Below, piece after piece: positions 33,904 to 35,428 of a stretch of 35,428 nt of DNA. The notes under the pieces were generated by a model, which was not told the origin of the DNA, ran no database searches, and saw nothing but the letters and a program-made list of their open reading frames with translations. Made by a program: the position numbers and the translations under genes. The stretch's first letter is position 1; every line of letters begins with the position of its first letter. Source of the stretch: Alphaproteobacteria bacterium (lineage in GTDB: Bacteria > Pseudomonadota > Alphaproteobacteria > Micropepsales > Micropepsaceae); NCBI GenBank assembly GCA_015654705.1, contig JAATGL010000028.1:1-35428 (forward strand), given 5' to 3'.

Positions 33904-35428
33904 TTAGGTCCCGCTTTTTCCGAACAGGCTGTCCAGCAGGCGGCTGAAGCCGTCCTGCTGGTCGTCGGGCTTGGCGTCCGGCGTCGCGGCGGCGGGCGCG
34001 GGCTGAGCGGCGGCGGCGACGAGGGTAGTGCCGACCAGTGGCTTGGCCGGTAGGCCCGTTTCGGCGGCTTCCATGAAGGTCTTGAAGATGTGCGCCGGCA
34101 GGCCGCCGCCGGTCGCATGCCGCATCGAGGCGTTGTCGTCATTGCCGATCCACACGCCGCAGACCAGATCGGCGCTGAAGCCGACGAACCAGGCGTCGTG
34201 GAAATCCTGCGTCGTGCCGGTCTTGCCGGCGCTCGGCCGGTCGTCGAGGCGCGCCGCCTTGCCGGTGCCGGTCGACACCGTCGCCACCATCAGCCCGGTC
34301 AGCGCCGCCGCGTTCTCGGGCGACATGACGGCGCCGAGGCCGGAGCCCTTACGCTGCCACAGCACCTTGCCCGAAGCGGTGCGGATGCGTTCGATGCCGA
34401 AGGGAATGACGCCCTGCCCGCCATTGGCGAAGGGCGCATAGGCGGCGGTCAGCTCCAGCGGGCTGACGCCCGAGGTGCCCAGCGCCAGCGACGCGTTGAC
34501 GTCCAGATGCGAGGTGATGCCCAGCCGGCGGGCGGTGCGCGCCACGGTCCTGGGCCCGACCTGCGCGGTCAGCTGCGCGGCGATCGAATTGGACGATTCG
34601 GCGAAGGCGTGGGTGAGCGTCATCTGGCCTTCATATTTCCCCTCGAAATCTTCCGGCTTCCAGCCATGAATATCGACCGGTTCGTCGTTCATCAGGTCGC
34701 TTGGCGTATGGCCGTGCTCGAACGCCGCCAGATAGACGAAGGGCTTGAAGGCCGAGCCCGGCTGGCGCACCGCGTCGACCGCGCGGTTATAGGGGCTCTG
34801 CTCGTAGGAGCGCCCGCCGACCATGGCGCGCACCGCGCCGTCCGGCGTCATGGCGACGAGCACGGCCTGGCCGGCATTGAGCTTCTCGCCCTGCGCCGCG
34901 AGCCCGGCTTTGACGGCGCGCTCGGCATGGGTCTGGGCGTCCAGGTCGAAGCTGGTCTCGACGATGATCGGCTCGCTGGTGTCGCCGATATAGCCGGCGA
35001 CACGCGAGACGATCCAGTCGGTGAAATAGCCGGCGCCGGCATAGCCGGTGCCGCGCACGATGCGCGGCCGCGTCGCCTGCGCCTGGGCACGGGTGCGGTC
35101 GTCGATCAGGCCGCAATCCTGCATCGCGCGCAGCACGATCTGGGCGCGCTCCTCCGAGGCGTCGGGATCGGCCGACGGGTTGTAGCGCGCCGGCGCCTTG
35201 ACGCTGCCGGCCAGCATCGCGGCCTCCGGCAGGGTCAGGGCGCTCGCATGCTTGTTGAAGAAACGCTCGGCGGCGGCCTCGATACCGAAAGCGCCGGCGC
35301 CGAAATAGACGCGGTTCAGATAGAGCGTGAGGATCTGGTCCTTGGAATAGCGCTGCTCCAGATAGAGCGCGAGCGCCGCCTCCTGCATCTTGCGGTCATA
35401 GGTGCGGCCGGGATCGAGGAACAGGTTC
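33904..35428 (-). CDS. Penicillin-binding protein 1A, bifunctional, C-terminal part (cut by window edge)
   Basis: At least 508 residues of a class A penicillin-binding protein that polymerises glycan strands and cross-links peptides. The reading frame stays open to base 35428; the track starts it at an internal Met. The window keeps the end of the glycosyltransferase domain ([49 protein letters not shown]) and the whole transpeptidase: [12 protein letters not shown] with the active Ser-x-x-Lys, [31 protein letters not shown] Pro/Ala-rich tail ends in [14 protein letters not shown]. It could be activated by the LpoA-like lipoprotein at 18.1 kb, but that is only inferred. Class A is firm; the 1A subtype is likely. 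Confidence 0.93.
   Translation of the reverse strand, partial: NLFLDPGRTYDRKMQEAALALYLEQRYSKDQILTLYLNRVYFGAGAFGIEAAAERFFNKHASALTLPEAAMLAGSVKAPARYNPSADPDASEERAQIVLRAMQDCGLIDDRTRAQAQATRPRIVRGTGYAGAGYFTDWIVSRVAGYIGDTSEPIIVETSFDLDAQTHAERAVKAGLAAQGEKLNAGQAVLVAMTPDGAVRAMVGGRSYEQSPYNRAVDAVRQPGSAFKPFVYLAAFEHGHTPSDLMNDEPVDIHGWKPEDFEGKYEGQMTLTHAFAESSNSIAAQLTAQVGPRTVARTARRLGITSHLDVNASLALGTSGVSPLELTAAYAPFANGGQGVIPFGIERIRTASGKVLWQRKGSGLGAVMSPENAAALTGLMVATVSTGTGKAARLDDRPSAGKTGTTQDFHDAWFVGFSADLVCGVWIGNDDNASMRHATGGGLPAHIFKTFMEAAETGLPAKPLVGTTLVAAAAQPAPAAATPDAKPDDQQDGFSRLLDSLFGKSGT

Overview
The window is a stretch of ordinary chromosome from a GC-rich Gram-negative bacterium, most likely an alphaproteobacterium. 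The evidence is by eye. Base composition is strongly GC-rich with G/C at most third codon positions. Several gene blocks are ones I know from alphaproteobacteria: DUF3576 lipoprotein-leuS, Tim44-mltA-smr opposite secB, rph-rdgB-hemW opposite hrcA-grpE, DUF2244 opposite nth, and rsmI-yraN-gshB opposite an LpoA/LppC-like lipoprotein. The genus cannot be fixed from this; a Rhizomicrobium/Micropepsales-like relative is only a guess. I see no insertion sequence, prophage, integrase, CRISPR array, rRNA or tRNA gene, and no clear foreign segment.

Layout. 1-4.4 kb: the 5' part of leuS (cut by the window edge) behind a DUF3576 lipoprotein, an outer-membrane porin, a ThiE/TenI-like protein, a YggS-type PLP protein and a conserved protein of unknown function. 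4.4-7.4 kb: ribA, an OmpR-type response regulator without a kinase beside it, and an exported GIN-domain protein with a proline-rich tail. 7.4-10.4 kb: pstC-pstA-pstB, read leftward, with a possible Pho box but no pstS or phoU. 10.4-15 kb: a hybrid histidine kinase translationally coupled to an AmpG-type muropeptide permease, then an OlsB-like acyltransferase with its own good promoter. 15-19.3 kb: gshB, a SirB1-type protein, yraN and rsmI leftward, and an LpoA-like lipoprotein rightward. 19.3-24.7 kb: rph-rdgB-hemW leftward, and hrcA-grpE plus a coupled membrane protein of unknown function rightward. 24.7-29.8 kb: dapB, an AraC-MGMT fusion protein, DUF2244, nth, a small lipoprotein coupled to a CysZ/EI24-type membrane protein, and adenosine kinase. 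29.8-35.4 kb: smr-mltA-Tim44 leftward, secB, xth, a 55-residue DUF3309 protein missing from the ORF track, and the 3' part of a penicillin-binding protein 1A.

A cell-envelope theme recurs: porin, AmpG, MltA, PBP1A, the LpoA-like activator, DapB, SecB, Tim44-like protein and the OlsB-like enzyme. Genes are packed tightly. At least seven pairs overlap by 4 bases (ATGA, GTGA or a tail-to-tail CTAA), and three convergent pairs overlap by 37-56 bases.

I did not find a convincing new defence or mobile system. The points most worth a second look are: the kinase-AmpG coupling with a degenerate receiver domain inside the kinase; the unknown membrane protein coupled to grpE; the altered D-loop in PstB; the ThiE-like protein that lacks canonical residues; and an AraC-MGMT protein without the usual Ada sensor domain. 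Promoters and operators listed here are pattern matches by eye.
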